The position numbers and the translations under genes are program-made. Shown here piece by piece: positions 22,488-33,145 of a DNA stretch of 64,000 bases. Position 1 is the stretch's first letter. Each line of letters opens with the position of its first letter. The notes under the pieces are model-generated. The model searched no databases. It had not been told where the DNA came from and saw nothing but the letters and a program-made list of their open reading frames with translations. The stretch comes from Tritrichomonas musculus (Eukaryota; Parabasalia; Tritrichomonadida; Tritrichomonadidae). The stretch covers positions 3,581,501 to 3,645,500 of the forward strand of contig JAPFFF010000005.1 in NCBI GenBank assembly GCA_039105265.1. The letters are read 5' to 3'.

Positions 22488-23212
22488 GAATCAGCTTAAG
22501 ATTGATAAATTTTTTTTGTTGAAATCTAAGATGTAAAAGATAAAATTGAATTACAATTCAATTATTCAATTGGAATTTGATAGGAACCATTTAAATTATT
22601 TTAATATTTTTTGATAGGTAAATTTTGATTGAAACGATGAATTATGATTCATTAATGGTTATCTGAAACAATAAACTTAAAAAATGTAATATATTAACAG
22701 TTGAACAATCATTTAATAAAATTTGTACTTATTTAGAGAGTGTTTTGTAAACTGGTAATAGAAAGTAAGTCAAGGACAAAGTAGAATAAAATGTTACCAC
22801 TAGCTAGTTCGATATGAGTGTTGAGAAATACTTTTTTTAAAAAAATGTAAGACTAATTTGATGAAAGGAGTGTTATCCAATGGCTATATTCATTTTCCCT
22901 TCTATATTGATTTAATGTAATTTAATGGTATACTTTTATTAATTGTGAAGAAATTAAATTTAAATTAAATAGCGATTCTAGGACATGCTTAAGTTCAATG
23001 TCCAAATAAGAGTGTTTAAAAGCTTTTATAAATTTAATGTATACATTTAATACAAATATTGAAAAATTTTAGAATTTCATTAAAAATTGGAAGACAGCTC
23101 ATTAACAATGTTAAAATATAATCTAATGAAGTTTTATAAATGGGTCAAAAAGAAAGAAAAAAACAAATATGGGTAAATCCGCAATTTATAAAAAATTAAT
23201 ATTATTTTCATG
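22488..23212. other. Intergenic region upstream of the BEACH gene
   Basis: 725 bp of AT-rich DNA. No ORF, TIR pair or RNA gene was recognised. It should contain the BEACH-gene promoter; the nearest initiator-like sequence on the minus strand is TCAATCT, about 15 nt before the ATG, which departs from consensus. Confidence 0.4.
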
Positions 23213-24280
23213 TTATTTAAGTTGAATAAATGAATAATATTCTTTTTGTATTTTCATCATCAGACTTTTTTCGTTTTTGTCATGATCATCTATATTTGTA
23301 TTATTAATATGAATTAAAATTGCTTTTCCTTTCTGATTTAAAATCATTGCATCATTTTCGGTTTGATATAAGCAAGCAACACTTTTTGAGAAAAAATTTA
23401 CTTTTAATTTAGATTTTGGAAGTTGCTTTTGATTTTGGCTATTATAATAAATGCTTTGATCAGTTAAAAGGTCAAATGTATAGAAAGTTCCGTTTGCACA
23501 ATAGCATGAAAGTAAACGATCATCTGTCGAAAAACAAATATTTTCAATTTTTGATTCAAATGTTCCTATTTGAAAAGTATGAATAAGTTCACCTGTTATT
23601 GTATTAAATACACGTATAATCTTCCCGCTTTTTGAAGCAGTTGCAATTAATTTAGCATCGTTTGAAAATTGTGCAAACTGTAATGAATGTTGATGAGCTT
23701 GAATTGTAACAGCATTAGAATTCAAAGCTGATTGAATTTGTAGGTTTTTATTTGAGTCAGAAAATGTCTGGTATATCCTAATACTTCCTGGAACAAATCC
23801 ACTGACTGCTACAAAGCACCATGTTGACTGAGGTAAATTTCCAAAAGCAGTATAATTATTGGTAATTTCAACGATTGATCCGATGTAAGGAGGTGAGTCG
23901 TAATCCATAGTTCCAACGTTAAGAATTTTTTCCAATGAAGGAGTTGAATAAACAGATGCAGAATTATGGCAAATTGCTAAAATTAATGAATGAGTCATTG
24001 ACAGCTTTAAAATCTTATCTTTTGAATTTTTTTTGCATATAAATTTAAGTAATTCAAGATCATAAAGCATTAGTGAAAAAATATTTTCAGATTCTGTGCT
24101 TAACGCCAAAAATTTATTAGAAATTGATATGCTTGTGATCTTTTTTGAATCACCTAAATTAATGTTTACAGTATTCTGGTTGCTAGCTGAATTACCTAAA
24201 TGTGAAAAAGTAAACTTTGAGCCAAAAGCCACTGCGATATACGTTTTTGAAATAGCAAGTAATGTTGATTTGGGTTCCAT
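23213..24280 (-). CDS. PROPPIN-like WD40 protein (Atg18/WIPI family)
   Basis: The 355-aa protein has the length and repeat pattern of a seven-bladed PROPPIN. The most diagnostic part is at about residues 195-255: AHQHSLQFAQFSNDAKLIAT, then SGKIIRVFNTITGELIHTF, FQIGTF and ENICFSTDDRLLS. This is the order found in Atg18/WIPI/WDR45 proteins around blades 5-6. Family members bind PI3P and PI(3,5)P2 through an (F/L)RRG motif and act in autophagosome formation and endolysosomal traffic. Here the corresponding place (about residue 235) reads FQIG, lacking both arginines, so classical phosphoinositide binding is doubtful. The same divergence could mean a degenerate paralogue with a purely scaffolding role. 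Family assignment is by pattern recognition without a search. Confidence 0.75.
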   Translation of the reverse strand: MEPKSTLLAISKTYIAVAFGSKFTFSHLGNSASNQNTVNINLGDSKKITSISISNKFLALSTESENIFSLMLYDLELLKFICKKNSKDKILKLSMTHSLILAICHNSASVYSTPSLEKILNVGTMDYDSPPYIGSIVEITNNYTAFGNLPQSTWCFVAVSGFVPGSIRIYQTFSDSNKNLQIQSALNSNAVTIQAHQHSLQFAQFSNDAKLIATASKSGKIIRVFNTITGELIHTFQIGTFESKIENICFSTDDRLLSCYCANGTFYTFDLLTDQSIYYNSQNQKQLPKSKLKVNFFSKSVACLYQTENDAMILNQKGKAILIHINNTNIDDHDKNEKSLMMKIQKEYYSFIQLK

Positions 24281-24951
24281 ATAAAAATATAAAAATAACT
24301 CTAGAGTTTAACTATATCAAAATAATAAAAGCTTAATTTACAAATTTTTTACTTTAAAATAAATGATATAATTATTTATTTATTTTAAATGTTAAAATTA
24401 TTGTTTTAATTATATATTAATATTATATTTTACTTAATATTTACAAATATATTGATAATATTTTGTTGAAATGCAATTGAATGCTATCTGGTCAATTTTT
24501 GATTGAATAAGTTCAAACTAAAAAGCATTAATTCTTTGATATAAATATATTTTATCATGCTTATGAGGTTTTCTCTTATAAACGTTTAGTTTTCAATTTT
24601 GCATCGTTTTAGATTCAAAGGTTAACTCAATCAAATCATATTGAATATTTTGAAGAAGTTATTTTCAATTCAAATTAAAAATACGCTTATACTAATCTTA
24701 AATTAATAAAATATTTTTATCTATATTTATTATGTTAAATAATAATAAATATACACTATTAAACATTTAGAATGATATAATTAATTTATTTAACTGCTAT
24801 AATTAAATATTTTTAAAGTATAGTTTTGCAAACAAAAAGTATTTTTTTTTTGAAATTTTAATAAGAATTATAAAATAAAAACATTTGAAGCAAGAGAGAT
24901 TGTGTCTCAACCTTTTGAGAGAATAAATTGAAAGAAAAATAGGAGAAAAAT
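24281..24951. other. Intergenic AT-rich DNA
   Basis: Sequence between the PROPPIN gene start and the inverted-repeat element at 24952. No gene, TIR pair or repeated motif of note was seen. Confidence 0.4.
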
Positions 24952-25121
24952 GGTGAATAATATTTTGAGATTATTCATGTATATAAAAAAATTGATGCGT
25001 CTTTTTATATTTTTACAGAATTTTTACCGAGACTTACATCAAAAGGAAGGATCGGTAAAAATTTTGTAACATAAAAAGATGCATTTTTTTTAACATGAAT
25101 AGTCTCAGTAAATATTATTCT
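24952..25121. mobile_element. Small palindromic MITE
   Basis: An imperfect inverted repeat with arms of about 75 bp and a loop of about 20 bp. The left arm includes TTATTCATGTATATAAAAAA and ATGCGTCTTTTTAT; the right arm, inverted, includes CTATTCATGTTAAAAAAAAT and ATGCATCTTTTTATG. The arms meet near TTTTTACCGA and TCGGTAAAA. The outermost AATAATATT and AATATTATT also pair. RNA from either strand would form a long hairpin. No ORF. Confidence 0.6.
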
Positions 25122-25452
25122 ACATCTTAAAATAAACATCAATACATTATATTATATATTTTTAAATATTATAAAATCACAAATACCAATTATAAAAAAA
25201 GATAAATCTGTTTGAGATCTCGGTAATTGATATCAAGTTTACAATTATTTTTATATCACATTTTATATCTGATATCTTGATAATCGATAATCTCGATATC
25301 AGATTTTTAAACTGATAATCGAGTATCAGATGTAAAAAAGTGAAGTTTTTGATATCGATTCTCAAAATAACAAGCCTAAGTCAAAATTATATATAAAGTG
25401 AGAGAAATAAAGGGGGACGATTCAAAAAATAATTAATTTCAAGGGGAAACGA

Positions 25453-25722
25453 TATAGTTTGACGATAAACCGGTCGACATCATCAACTTTTTCATTAAAC
25501 TCATAGAAATACTCTGAATACTTTTCTATGATGCTTATTCAAAAACCGGTAGACATTATAAAATTTTAAAAATTTTTTAGAACTTTTTAAAAAGATATTT
25601 GATTTATATTTGAGAGCCTTTTCAATATCATTTTTCATTCAATTTTGAACATCTTTATGAAATATTTGAGTGCGATTTTATGAAAAAGTTTACGATGTCG
25701 ACCGGTTTTTCTGATGTTTACT
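25453..25722. repeat. Inverted repeat with ACCGGTCGACAT core
   Basis: ACCGGTCGACATCATCAACT (from about 25469, continuing to TTTTTCAT) is mirrored at about 25676-25706, where the reverse complement reads ACCGGTCGACATCGTAAACT. Both copies lie next to GACGATAAA. A third degenerate copy (ACCGGTAGACAT) is at about 25544. Probably a degenerate MITE; termini are not resolved. Confidence 0.5.
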
Positions 25723-26103
25723 CGTTTATCGTCTTACTATAATAAAATTTTTTTTTGAGAAAAAAATATTTGAAAAAAATTTTTTTTCTTAAAATTATAT
25801 TTTCTGAAAAAATATTCAATTTTTTCTTAACTTGATCGTCGACCTATTTTATTGAATGAGACCCCTATTTTTTTGGGGCACTTTACCTGTAAATCAGTAT
25901 ATTATCATCATAAATTTCCATTGTTATAAACATAACAGGCCATATATCCATTCAAAAATATGGACGATAATTTTTTTTATCATATGTTTGATTTTCTTTG
26001 AATGGAATTAATTATAGAAGATATTTTCACCAATTCTCAAATATTTTTGTTATTCTTATTAAGATATGTAAAATTTTGAACATAAAAAAAAAAAAAAAAA
26101 ATA
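25723..26103. other. Non-coding AT-rich stretch between inverted-repeat elements
   Basis: Poly-A/T rich, including an A-tract at about 26083-26101 next to the following MITE. No ORF or other structure recognised. Confidence 0.4.
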
Positions 26104-26104
26104 C

Positions 26105-26895
26105 ATAGGTCGGCCAAAATAACGTATTTGTCAAAAACATAAAGCCAAATTTAAAAAAACGCTAGAAACTTCCCAAACTTATATATTTGTTTCATGATCG
26201 TATAATTAAGAAAATATCTAAATTTGGTGTGAATTCATGAGTTGGATTTTTTTTTATCATCATTTTTTTGAAATTTGAATTTAAAATAATTATATCCTGC
26301 TATATATTTAATTTATGTGTTATTTTATTACTTTTTTAGTTTATAATTATTTGTAATATATATAAATATAATAAAAATTAAGAAATTTTTAATTATTCAT
26401 CAGTGAATTGATGGAAAAAATTTAATACAATTTTAGAAAAAATAGAAGATCAAATTTCCTTTTTATTTTTATTTTATTATATTACAAAAACTTATATAAC
26501 AACAAAAGTCTACTTAAAAATGAAAAAGAAGAAGAAAATCTTAAAAGAAAATATCCCAAACTTTTTCAAAAAGAATTGAATTTTGTATTTTTTAAAAATG
26601 CATTTTTCATGTTAAACAAAATAAATATTTATTTATTAATGATTATATTAAATTTAATACAATATTATATATATAGATAAACATAAATAATTATCTTTTT
26701 TATGATAATTATAGGATATATTAATATTTTTTATTTTAAAGAAAAAACATAAATTTCACAAAACTCAACTCAAGAAATTGGATGAAACTTGGTAAACAGA
26801 ATATGTAGACATCAAATAATATTATATATCAAATAGAAGATATTCCTACGTTTTTTTATTTTTTTTGACAAAACTCGTTATTCTGGCCGACCTAT
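26105..26895. mobile_element. MITE with GGTCGGCCA termini and TA borders
   Basis: Terminal inverted repeats of 28-29 bp: the left starts ATAGGTCGGCCAAAATAACG (26105) and the right, inverted from 26895, starts ATAGGTCGGCCAGAATAACG. If the TA is the duplicated target, the element proper begins GGTCGGCCA. It is 0.79 kb with no ORF. The termini resemble the 1.46-kb element at 31682-33145 (GGTGGGCCA), so both probably use a related Tc1/mariner-type transposase. Confidence 0.7.
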
Positions 26896-27290
26896 AAAAA
26901 TACAGAGCTCTGGGCATGATGCAATCTCTGTTAAAAAAATTCTGATATTCTCTACATAGATCAAGATTTGTGCATGCATTAAAATATCAAAATATTATAA
27001 AGATTCTGGGACTAGATTTTGATAAAAATTTGATTTATTTTGACCTTGATCAGGTACAAAAAGGTGAATTTTGATCGTTTCATAAAAGCATATTTGTTTA
27101 TAATTTTACTCTATTCTTATCGGCATTCATTTTTAGATTATTATAATATAATTATTATTAAAAAATATCAAAATTTTTCAATCAAAAAGTGAAAAATAAG
27201 AAATTATGAGGTCAAAAAATCCTTTATTTATACGGTAAACTATTGAAAATATGAGTAAAACCGGCATATGAAAATAGTCAATTTTGATTC
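26896..27290. other. Intergenic DNA upstream of the TBC gene
   Basis: AT-rich and without ORFs or recognised repeats. Confidence 0.4.
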
Positions 27291-27296
27291 TACCGA

Positions 27297-27301
27297 TCAT
27301 A
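27297..27301 (+). promoter_or_regulatory. Candidate initiator (TCATA) of the TBC gene
   Basis: TCATAATC about 51-55 nt before the ATG at 27352 fits TCA(C/T)(A/T). Similar motifs lie at comparable distances before the genes at 28762, 30164 and 42200. Confidence 0.4.
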
Positions 27302-27351
27302 ATCTAAATACAAATAAATAACTAATTCAAAAAAAAGAATAAAATTACAAA

Positions 27352-28542
27352 ATGAGTCGCTTCTTTCACAGCCACGGATCATCAAACAATAATACCAAAT
27401 CGATGACGACTTCATTTTCATCAGAGCAAGTTTGCAACTTAAAAGACTCCGATACCGATAATCGAGGTCCATCACTTATTTCGCAGCCAAGTTCATCCCA
27501 ATCTATTTTGTTGAAAGATAAACCACAAACAAAAAAGATTCGAACTTTTTCAGGTCTTCTTTCAAACCCAGTTGTCAATTTAGAAAGAATTCGCGATATC
27601 TCATGGGCAGGCATTCCAGATCAGTTTCGTCCAACAATTTGGCGTCTTTTCCTCGACTATGAACCTGTTAACGCAGCTCTGCGTGTTCAAACTTTAGAAC
27701 ATAAAAGAGCTGATTATTTTGATTGCTTATCTCGCGTTTTTGGTGAAAGTCAGCGTCATTTATGGACTTCTGCTCAGAAACAAACTCAAACTCAAATTTT
27801 AAGAGACTTACCACGAACCCACGTTACACTTCTTAGATCGCAAAGAGTTCAAGATCTTTTTGAACGTGTCCTTTTTGTATGGGCAGTTAGGCACCCAGCT
27901 TCAGGATATGTTCAAGGTATGAATGATTTGTTGCAACCATTTTTCTTTGTATTTCTTTCACAATTTGCAGATGTTGAAAATTGCTTTGACTTATCAGATC
28001 TTACAGATATAGATTTCATTCCTGATGAAAAGCTCAAGGAAGTTGAAGCTGATTCGTTCTGGTGCTTCTCAAAATTGCTCGACGGACTTCAAGACCTTTA
28101 TACAAAAGACCAACCAGGTTTATATAAAATGTTAAATTCATTGCAAAGTGTTATTCAGAAGGTTGATCCACGATTAGCAGCATGGATTAGCCAAGAAGAA
28201 ATCGAATATCAAGAATTTGCATTCAGATGGATGAATTGCCTTCTCGTTAGAGAGTTTCCAATGCCACTGGTACTCAGACTGTGGGATATGTATCTCAGTA
28301 ATCATTCAAAGATTTCTGTAACTCATGTTTATGTGTGCGCCGCTTTAATGACAACGTTATCAGAGAGATTAATTGGAGTTCCGCATGCGGAATTTGTTAT
28401 GAAAATTCAACAAATCGATCCTAAAGAATGGAAAATGGAAGATATGGATATGATCATTGCGCAAGCATTTGTTTATGAAAGTAAGTTCTCGCAATCATCT
28501 TCGCATTTCAAATCTCCATCAATGCCCTCAATACCGCATTAA
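27352..28542 (+). CDS. TBC-domain Rab GTPase-activating protein, TBC1D22/Gyp1-like
   Basis: The 396-aa protein has a Ser-rich, probably disordered N-terminus (1-75) and a full TBC domain (about 80-345). The start is ISWAGIPDQFRPTIWRLFL. The arginine-finger motif reads RDLPRTH with Arg154, and the glutamine finger is GYVQGMND with Gln188 in HPASGYVQGMNDLLQPFF, which closely resembles TBC1D22/Gyp1. Later motifs include FRWMNCLLVREFPMPLVLRLWDMY. TBC proteins speed GTP hydrolysis on Rab GTPases of the endomembrane system; TBC1D22-type members act at the Golgi. Both catalytic fingers are present, so activity is expected. The start is the first ATG of the frame, close behind an initiator-like motif. 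Confidence 0.95.
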   Translation: MSRFFHSHGSSNNNTKSMTTSFSSEQVCNLKDSDTDNRGPSLISQPSSSQSILLKDKPQTKKIRTFSGLLSNPVVNLERIRDISWAGIPDQFRPTIWRLFLDYEPVNAALRVQTLEHKRADYFDCLSRVFGESQRHLWTSAQKQTQTQILRDLPRTHVTLLRSQRVQDLFERVLFVWAVRHPASGYVQGMNDLLQPFFFVFLSQFADVENCFDLSDLTDIDFIPDEKLKEVEADSFWCFSKLLDGLQDLYTKDQPGLYKMLNSLQSVIQKVDPRLAAWISQEEIEYQEFAFRWMNCLLVREFPMPLVLRLWDMYLSNHSKISVTHVYVCAALMTTLSERLIGVPHAEFVMKIQQIDPKEWKMEDMDMIIAQAFVYESKFSQSSSHFKSPSMPSIPH

Positions 28543-28712
28543 CAAAGATTAATTCAAAAGTTAATTTCTTATCTATAATATATTAAAATAGTAAAATAAA
28601 TTAATAGATGATTCAAGATAAGAAGGAAAAATTGATGGATAAAAAAAGAGCGATAATAGTATTAATGATTTTATTTATAAATAAAATATGAGTATAAAAA
28701 TCTCCCATTTTT

Positions 28713-28717
28713 TCATA
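28713..28717 (+). promoter_or_regulatory. Candidate initiator (TCATA) of the gene at 28762
   Basis: TTTCATATAG 45-49 nt before the ATG matches TCA(C/T)(A/T), at a spacing like that of neighbouring genes. Confidence 0.4.
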
Positions 28718-28761
28718 TAGCAACTTTTTGTGATAAAAATACGTTTTAGATACAATTATAA

Positions 28762-29706
28762 ATGGATAGCTTTATAACTGTCACAAAATATGATATGTCA
28801 TCATCAAAACCGAATAATAATGCAAGTGCTCAAATGATTGTACAAAACGGAACGCCTAATTTCACGCCATTATCACCTTTTAAATATAAAGGATATTCAA
28901 ATACAGATTCAAAAGATAAACAGTGTACTATTTCTTTCAAAACTTTATCAAAATTAAAAAGTAAGGAAAAGTCGCAAAATGATGAGCTAAATTCTATACC
29001 AAATAATTCTAAAAATAATGATTTTGTATCAAAAGCAAATAAAAACTTACAAAATGTGCAACATTCAGAAGATCAATTGTCCAACAGTAATGATGCAAAT
29101 AGTATACTTGCTCCAAACTCAATTGATCAGAATAATGAAAACGAACAAGACCAGTCAACTAAAAAGAAAAAGAAGAAAAATCATTACAAAAAAGAATTTA
29201 AAATTAAGCTAAGCAGAGTTATAACACCAACGAGACGAAGCCGGACTGTTCAAACATCAATTCCAAAACAGCGTACCCACACTCCTTCCGAAAATGGACA
29301 AGTTAGAGAGCATCATGTTATAAATACTTTTAAAAATATTTCCAAATCAAAAGAAAAGGTATTTGATAATGCACAAAAAATTAGATATAAAAAAGCAATT
29401 CGGAACTTTGATAAAATAGAAAATTATAAAGATAGAATGATTGATTTTGAAGTAGAGAAAATCACAGCACGTTTTTCGCCAACCAAAAACACAGAATTTG
29501 GATCAACCCAAATGGCAAATCCGATTATGACTTCAACTCAAAGATCGCAAAAGCAAATCAAATATTATTTTCCTCCAAGTCATATTGGCAACACGAGCAA
29601 GGTAAAAAGCTACAATGGGTTAGTTAATTATGATCGAGGGATCACAGAAGCTGTAGCTGAAATAAGAAGAGATCGTCTCAAAACAGATTATATGTTTCAA
29701 TACTGA
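28762..29706 (+). CDS. Basic, mostly disordered protein of unknown function (314 aa)
   Basis: A clean ORF with coding-like codon use, but no domain is recognised. The first 130 residues are rich in Asn, Ser and Asp. A lysine block (KKKKKKNHYKKEFKIKL, about residues 134-150) and an Arg/Thr/Pro segment (TPTRRSRTVQTSIPKQRTHT) could serve as nuclear or nucleic-acid/microtubule-binding regions. The C-terminus (DRMIDFEVEKITARFSPT, QIKYYFPPSH, VAEIRRDRLKTDYMFQY) is more ordered. It lies 219 bp downstream of the TBC gene on the same strand with its own initiator-like motif. Function unknown. Confidence 0.8.
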   Translation: MDSFITVTKYDMSSSKPNNNASAQMIVQNGTPNFTPLSPFKYKGYSNTDSKDKQCTISFKTLSKLKSKEKSQNDELNSIPNNSKNNDFVSKANKNLQNVQHSEDQLSNSNDANSILAPNSIDQNNENEQDQSTKKKKKKNHYKKEFKIKLSRVITPTRRSRTVQTSIPKQRTHTPSENGQVREHHVINTFKNISKSKEKVFDNAQKIRYKKAIRNFDKIENYKDRMIDFEVEKITARFSPTKNTEFGSTQMANPIMTSTQRSQKQIKYYFPPSHIGNTSKVKSYNGLVNYDRGITEAVAEIRRDRLKTDYMFQY

Positions 29707-30119
29707 AAAAAAAATTATTATATTATTTTTAATTTTTAATTTGTTTTTAGTTATGTAAATGATTTATGTGCGGGTTCTTATTATTCCATAATGTATTTTG
29801 AAATTTTTTTAATGTTGAGATTGAAATTAAGCAAAAAAGAAAGGAAATTTATGTTCATAAGTTGGTATTCTTTTTAAATATTTCAATAAATTGAAGAATA
29901 TAATTGTAGTGGAATTAGGAAAAAGATAGCAAAAGTATTTTTCAAGCATTTGATGTGGCGAAAAAGAGAAACATATGTTTATAAAATTGAAAGAAAATGA
30001 TTATAAATTCAATGATTAATGAAATATTAATGGTCAAGAAAACTCAAAAATTGAATGAACCAATTTTTCTATTAAAAAATTTAAATTGACCGAAATAAAT
30101 TAATTAAAAAGTAAAAGTG
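29707..30119. other. Intergenic region
   Basis: 413 bp, AT-rich, no ORF or repeat recognised. Confidence 0.4.
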
Positions 30120-30124
30120 TCATA
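30120..30124 (+). promoter_or_regulatory. Candidate initiator (TCATA) of the gene at 30164
   Basis: GTCATATT 40-44 nt before the ATG fits the trichomonad initiator consensus. Confidence 0.4.
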
Positions 30125-30163
30125 TTAAATAAAATATCTTAAAAAATTTTTTTTGAGGTTTAA

Positions 30164-31441
30164 ATGGAGACTGAAATTGGAGACAACTTTCAAGAAGTAA
30201 GAGGTCATATTGAGCAATTTCGCCAAATTCTCAAAGGTGCGCCTTCATTGAATGAAAAGAATGAAGCCATAATTCCTCGATATACGCAACCAAATCAAGA
30301 ACCTCCACAGAGTCGAACAACAACAGAAATAACTTTATCTACTTCTAGTGAAGTTACTCAATTTGATGATTCTGAATTAAATTCAAAGGTAATTTCTTTT
30401 CCTCAATCACCAATCGAATCTAGATCGAGCTCAACTTCGATCTCAAATTTCCCTATCAGAAATGAAAAGTCTCCAGATAAAAATAAAAATTCTTTTTCGT
30501 CAAGTTTTGATACGGATTTAACCTCAGCATCACCAAATTTTAATAACTATAAAAACAAACTTTCCACTGTTCAAAATGATGATTCAGAATCAGCTTCAGG
30601 TTCTGACTCTGATTCTGATCCAGAATTAAGTGCATATATAGCTCAGCATGCAGTAAAAGTAAATAATTTACTCAGCAAAGTTGGCTTTTCATCTAGCTCA
30701 AAGAAATTTTCACAAACACTTTCAAACTCTGATGAATCTGATGATTCATCTGATGATTCGGATTCAATAGATACGCCACCTGAGTTGCTCGAATCTATAA
30801 TTAGCAATGTCAAAGCAATTCCAATTAAAAATGTAGAAATGGCTCAAACCATTCAAGATACGATAGCTAATATGAATAACCGAAACTCAAAGCGTCAAAT
30901 ACAGATAGAAAAAGCAATGAAGCTTTTGCTGAGCGCATCAAATGATGAAATGTCAGATTCTGACTCAAATTCTGATTATTCAAATGATGAAATAAAAGCT
31001 TCTAAAGCTCCATCAGTTTCACTTCAAATTAGCCAACCAGTAGTTTTGAACCAAGAGGCTAATGAGTTTGATAACGACGATGAGTTTGATGCATCTAGTT
31101 CAAATCAAAAATCTCTTTTCCATTTGGAAGAAGTTTCTTCCGATTCTGATGATGTCCCTCTTTTTGTTCCACCTGTTCCAGACGAAATTGAAATGGATAA
31201 TAATTTTAATTTTGTTTTTAAGGATAAAGAAAAAAAAGTTGGATTTGATCCTGGCATTACATCGCCTGAAGCTTTGGATGCCGGGGAACATCTGAAATTA
31301 AAGAAAAGAAAAAAGGATAAAAATGCAAAGAAAGAAGCACATTCGGAATCAACTGATTCAATGAGTGATACAGTAGATGATGAATCTACTCTCTCATTCA
31401 ATAAAATTTTCGAAGCAGTAACGAGATCTAACAAAGTGTAA
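30164..31441 (+). CDS. Acidic Ser/Asp-rich protein of unknown function (425 aa)
   Basis: An intact ORF encoding a low-complexity acidic protein. It has Ser-Asp runs (SASGSDSDSDPE, SDESDDSSDDSDS, MSDSDSNSDYSNDE) that look like casein-kinase-2 type phosphorylation clusters, separated by short helical stretches (PPELLESIISNVKAIPIKNV; RQIQIEKAMKLLLSAS). A basic stretch LKLKKRKKDKNAKKEAHS near residue 375 could be a nuclear localisation signal. No catalytic domain is visible. The N-terminal METEIGDNFQEVRGHIEQFRQ may form a short helix. The acidic clusters would suit a chaperone, chromatin or ribosome-biogenesis adaptor, but nothing is diagnostic. Confidence 0.8.
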   Translation: METEIGDNFQEVRGHIEQFRQILKGAPSLNEKNEAIIPRYTQPNQEPPQSRTTTEITLSTSSEVTQFDDSELNSKVISFPQSPIESRSSSTSISNFPIRNEKSPDKNKNSFSSSFDTDLTSASPNFNNYKNKLSTVQNDDSESASGSDSDSDPELSAYIAQHAVKVNNLLSKVGFSSSSKKFSQTLSNSDESDDSSDDSDSIDTPPELLESIISNVKAIPIKNVEMAQTIQDTIANMNNRNSKRQIQIEKAMKLLLSASNDEMSDSDSNSDYSNDEIKASKAPSVSLQISQPVVLNQEANEFDNDDEFDASSSNQKSLFHLEEVSSDSDDVPLFVPPVPDEIEMDNNFNFVFKDKEKKVGFDPGITSPEALDAGEHLKLKKRKKDKNAKKEAHSESTDSMSDTVDDESTLSFNKIFEAVTRSNKV

Positions 31442-31681
31442 AGCTTTTGATCTCCGTCGGATTATTTTATTAAATTTTTCATTGTACATCAATAAATAAT
31501 ATTCATATCAATTTTTTATCTTATAAGATATGTCCAAATTGATTTTTTTTTTAAAAAAAAAAAAAAAAATATAACATATGATATCATTTGATTTTTTTCC
31601 TACTAAACCATTATTGAATGATTTATAAAAATACCAATTTACTTGTTTTTTATAATCTTGCTAAGTAAATCATGACAAATA

Positions 31682-33145
31682 TAGGTGGGCCATCTATTTT
31701 TTGACTTAGAAAAAGTTCTTGTTTTCCTCGAATTTTAAAATTTATTCAGCAATTTCATAATATATATTTATATAACACATATATGATAGGATGCAGTTGT
31801 TAAATTAAGTTTTGAACTAATATTTATCAACTTTTTTTTAATACATGACATGCAATATCACAAGTTCAAATGAATTAAAATACATGTTTCTATTATTTTA
31901 TGATATTATCTATGCTATACATCATGAATGATCTGGAAACAATATAAAATAATTAATAGATTTCTCTAAAAAGTTAAAAAAAATGGTATTTTTAATTTTC
32001 AGAATTATATAAAAAAATTGAATGTTTTCTTTTTTGATATTTAGTTTCTTCATCACCAAGGCTTTTTATTGATATAGTTAGTTATAAGATAACCTCAAAG
32101 ATAAACGTTAGTTGGGAAAATATATTCAAAAAGTTGAATTAGTTAACGGAATGATTCAATTTTGGAGCCACTTGGTAAGAAATTATAAACGGTCAAACAA
32201 TAAATTTGGTATAAATAAAGGTAAATTAAAATCAGATATATATCCTAGAATATTGGACCTTTATTAAAAAAATCATAAATAATTGAAATCAGCTTTTTTT
32301 ATTCAATTTTCTCTCAATTTATAAAAATAGCTTTCAATTATTTTTTATATTTATTCTCTTATTGAAATTTTGAAATTTTTAGAAAAAACAATATCTTAAT
32401 TTAAAATATAAATAATCTATATTAATATTATTATTTCTTAATAATATTATATATTAAGAATATATATAAATTTGATATTTCAATTTAATTTTAAAAAGCA
32501 AAGATAATCAAAATAAAAATTATTTTATATTTATTTGAATTTTAAAAATTTCAAAAAAAAACTAAATTTTAATAAAAATTATAAATATAGCGATTTAAAT
32601 AGAAATAAGCATAACATATATTTATTATAATATTATATATATATATATATAATAGTAAATAATATTTTAAAATATTTATAATAAATCATATACTAATAAA
32701 TTATCAAAATCATTATAATCGAATAATTGATTATTTCTAACTTTTTCAAAACGAATTTTTATATCATGCTGCAATTGATATTTTCATATTTTTTGGTAAA
32801 GAAAAAATCATTTATTTCTTTTTATATTTTGTTTAAGATTATAATCAACAGGAAATAACCTTAAACAAAATTAAATTAAACAATTAGTTTAAAATTAAAA
32901 TAGATATTTTTATTCTTAATAAATGAAATTTTTCAATAAAAATTGAATGATTTTTAACATTCTTTTTATTTTGAGAAAATTTTATCAATATTATTTGAAT
33001 AGTTTACAAAAAAATATTTAATTTAAATTATTCATAAAAACTTTATCTTTAATATTTATGAACTGTAATTAATATATTTTATTATTATTATATGTAATCT
33101 ATCTAATGGTGCAAAAGTTATAAAAATTCATTGGTGGCCCACCTA
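31682..33145. mobile_element. 1.46-kb MITE with GGTGGGCCA termini and TA borders
   Basis: The left end is TA then GGTGGGCCATC (31684-31694). The right end, inverted, is TA then GGTGGGCCACC (33143-33133): 10 of 11 positions match. The interior is extremely AT-rich, has no ORF, and fills almost the whole 1.9-kb gap between the acidic protein gene and the BEACH gene. It is related at its tips to the element at 26105-26895. Confidence 0.65.
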
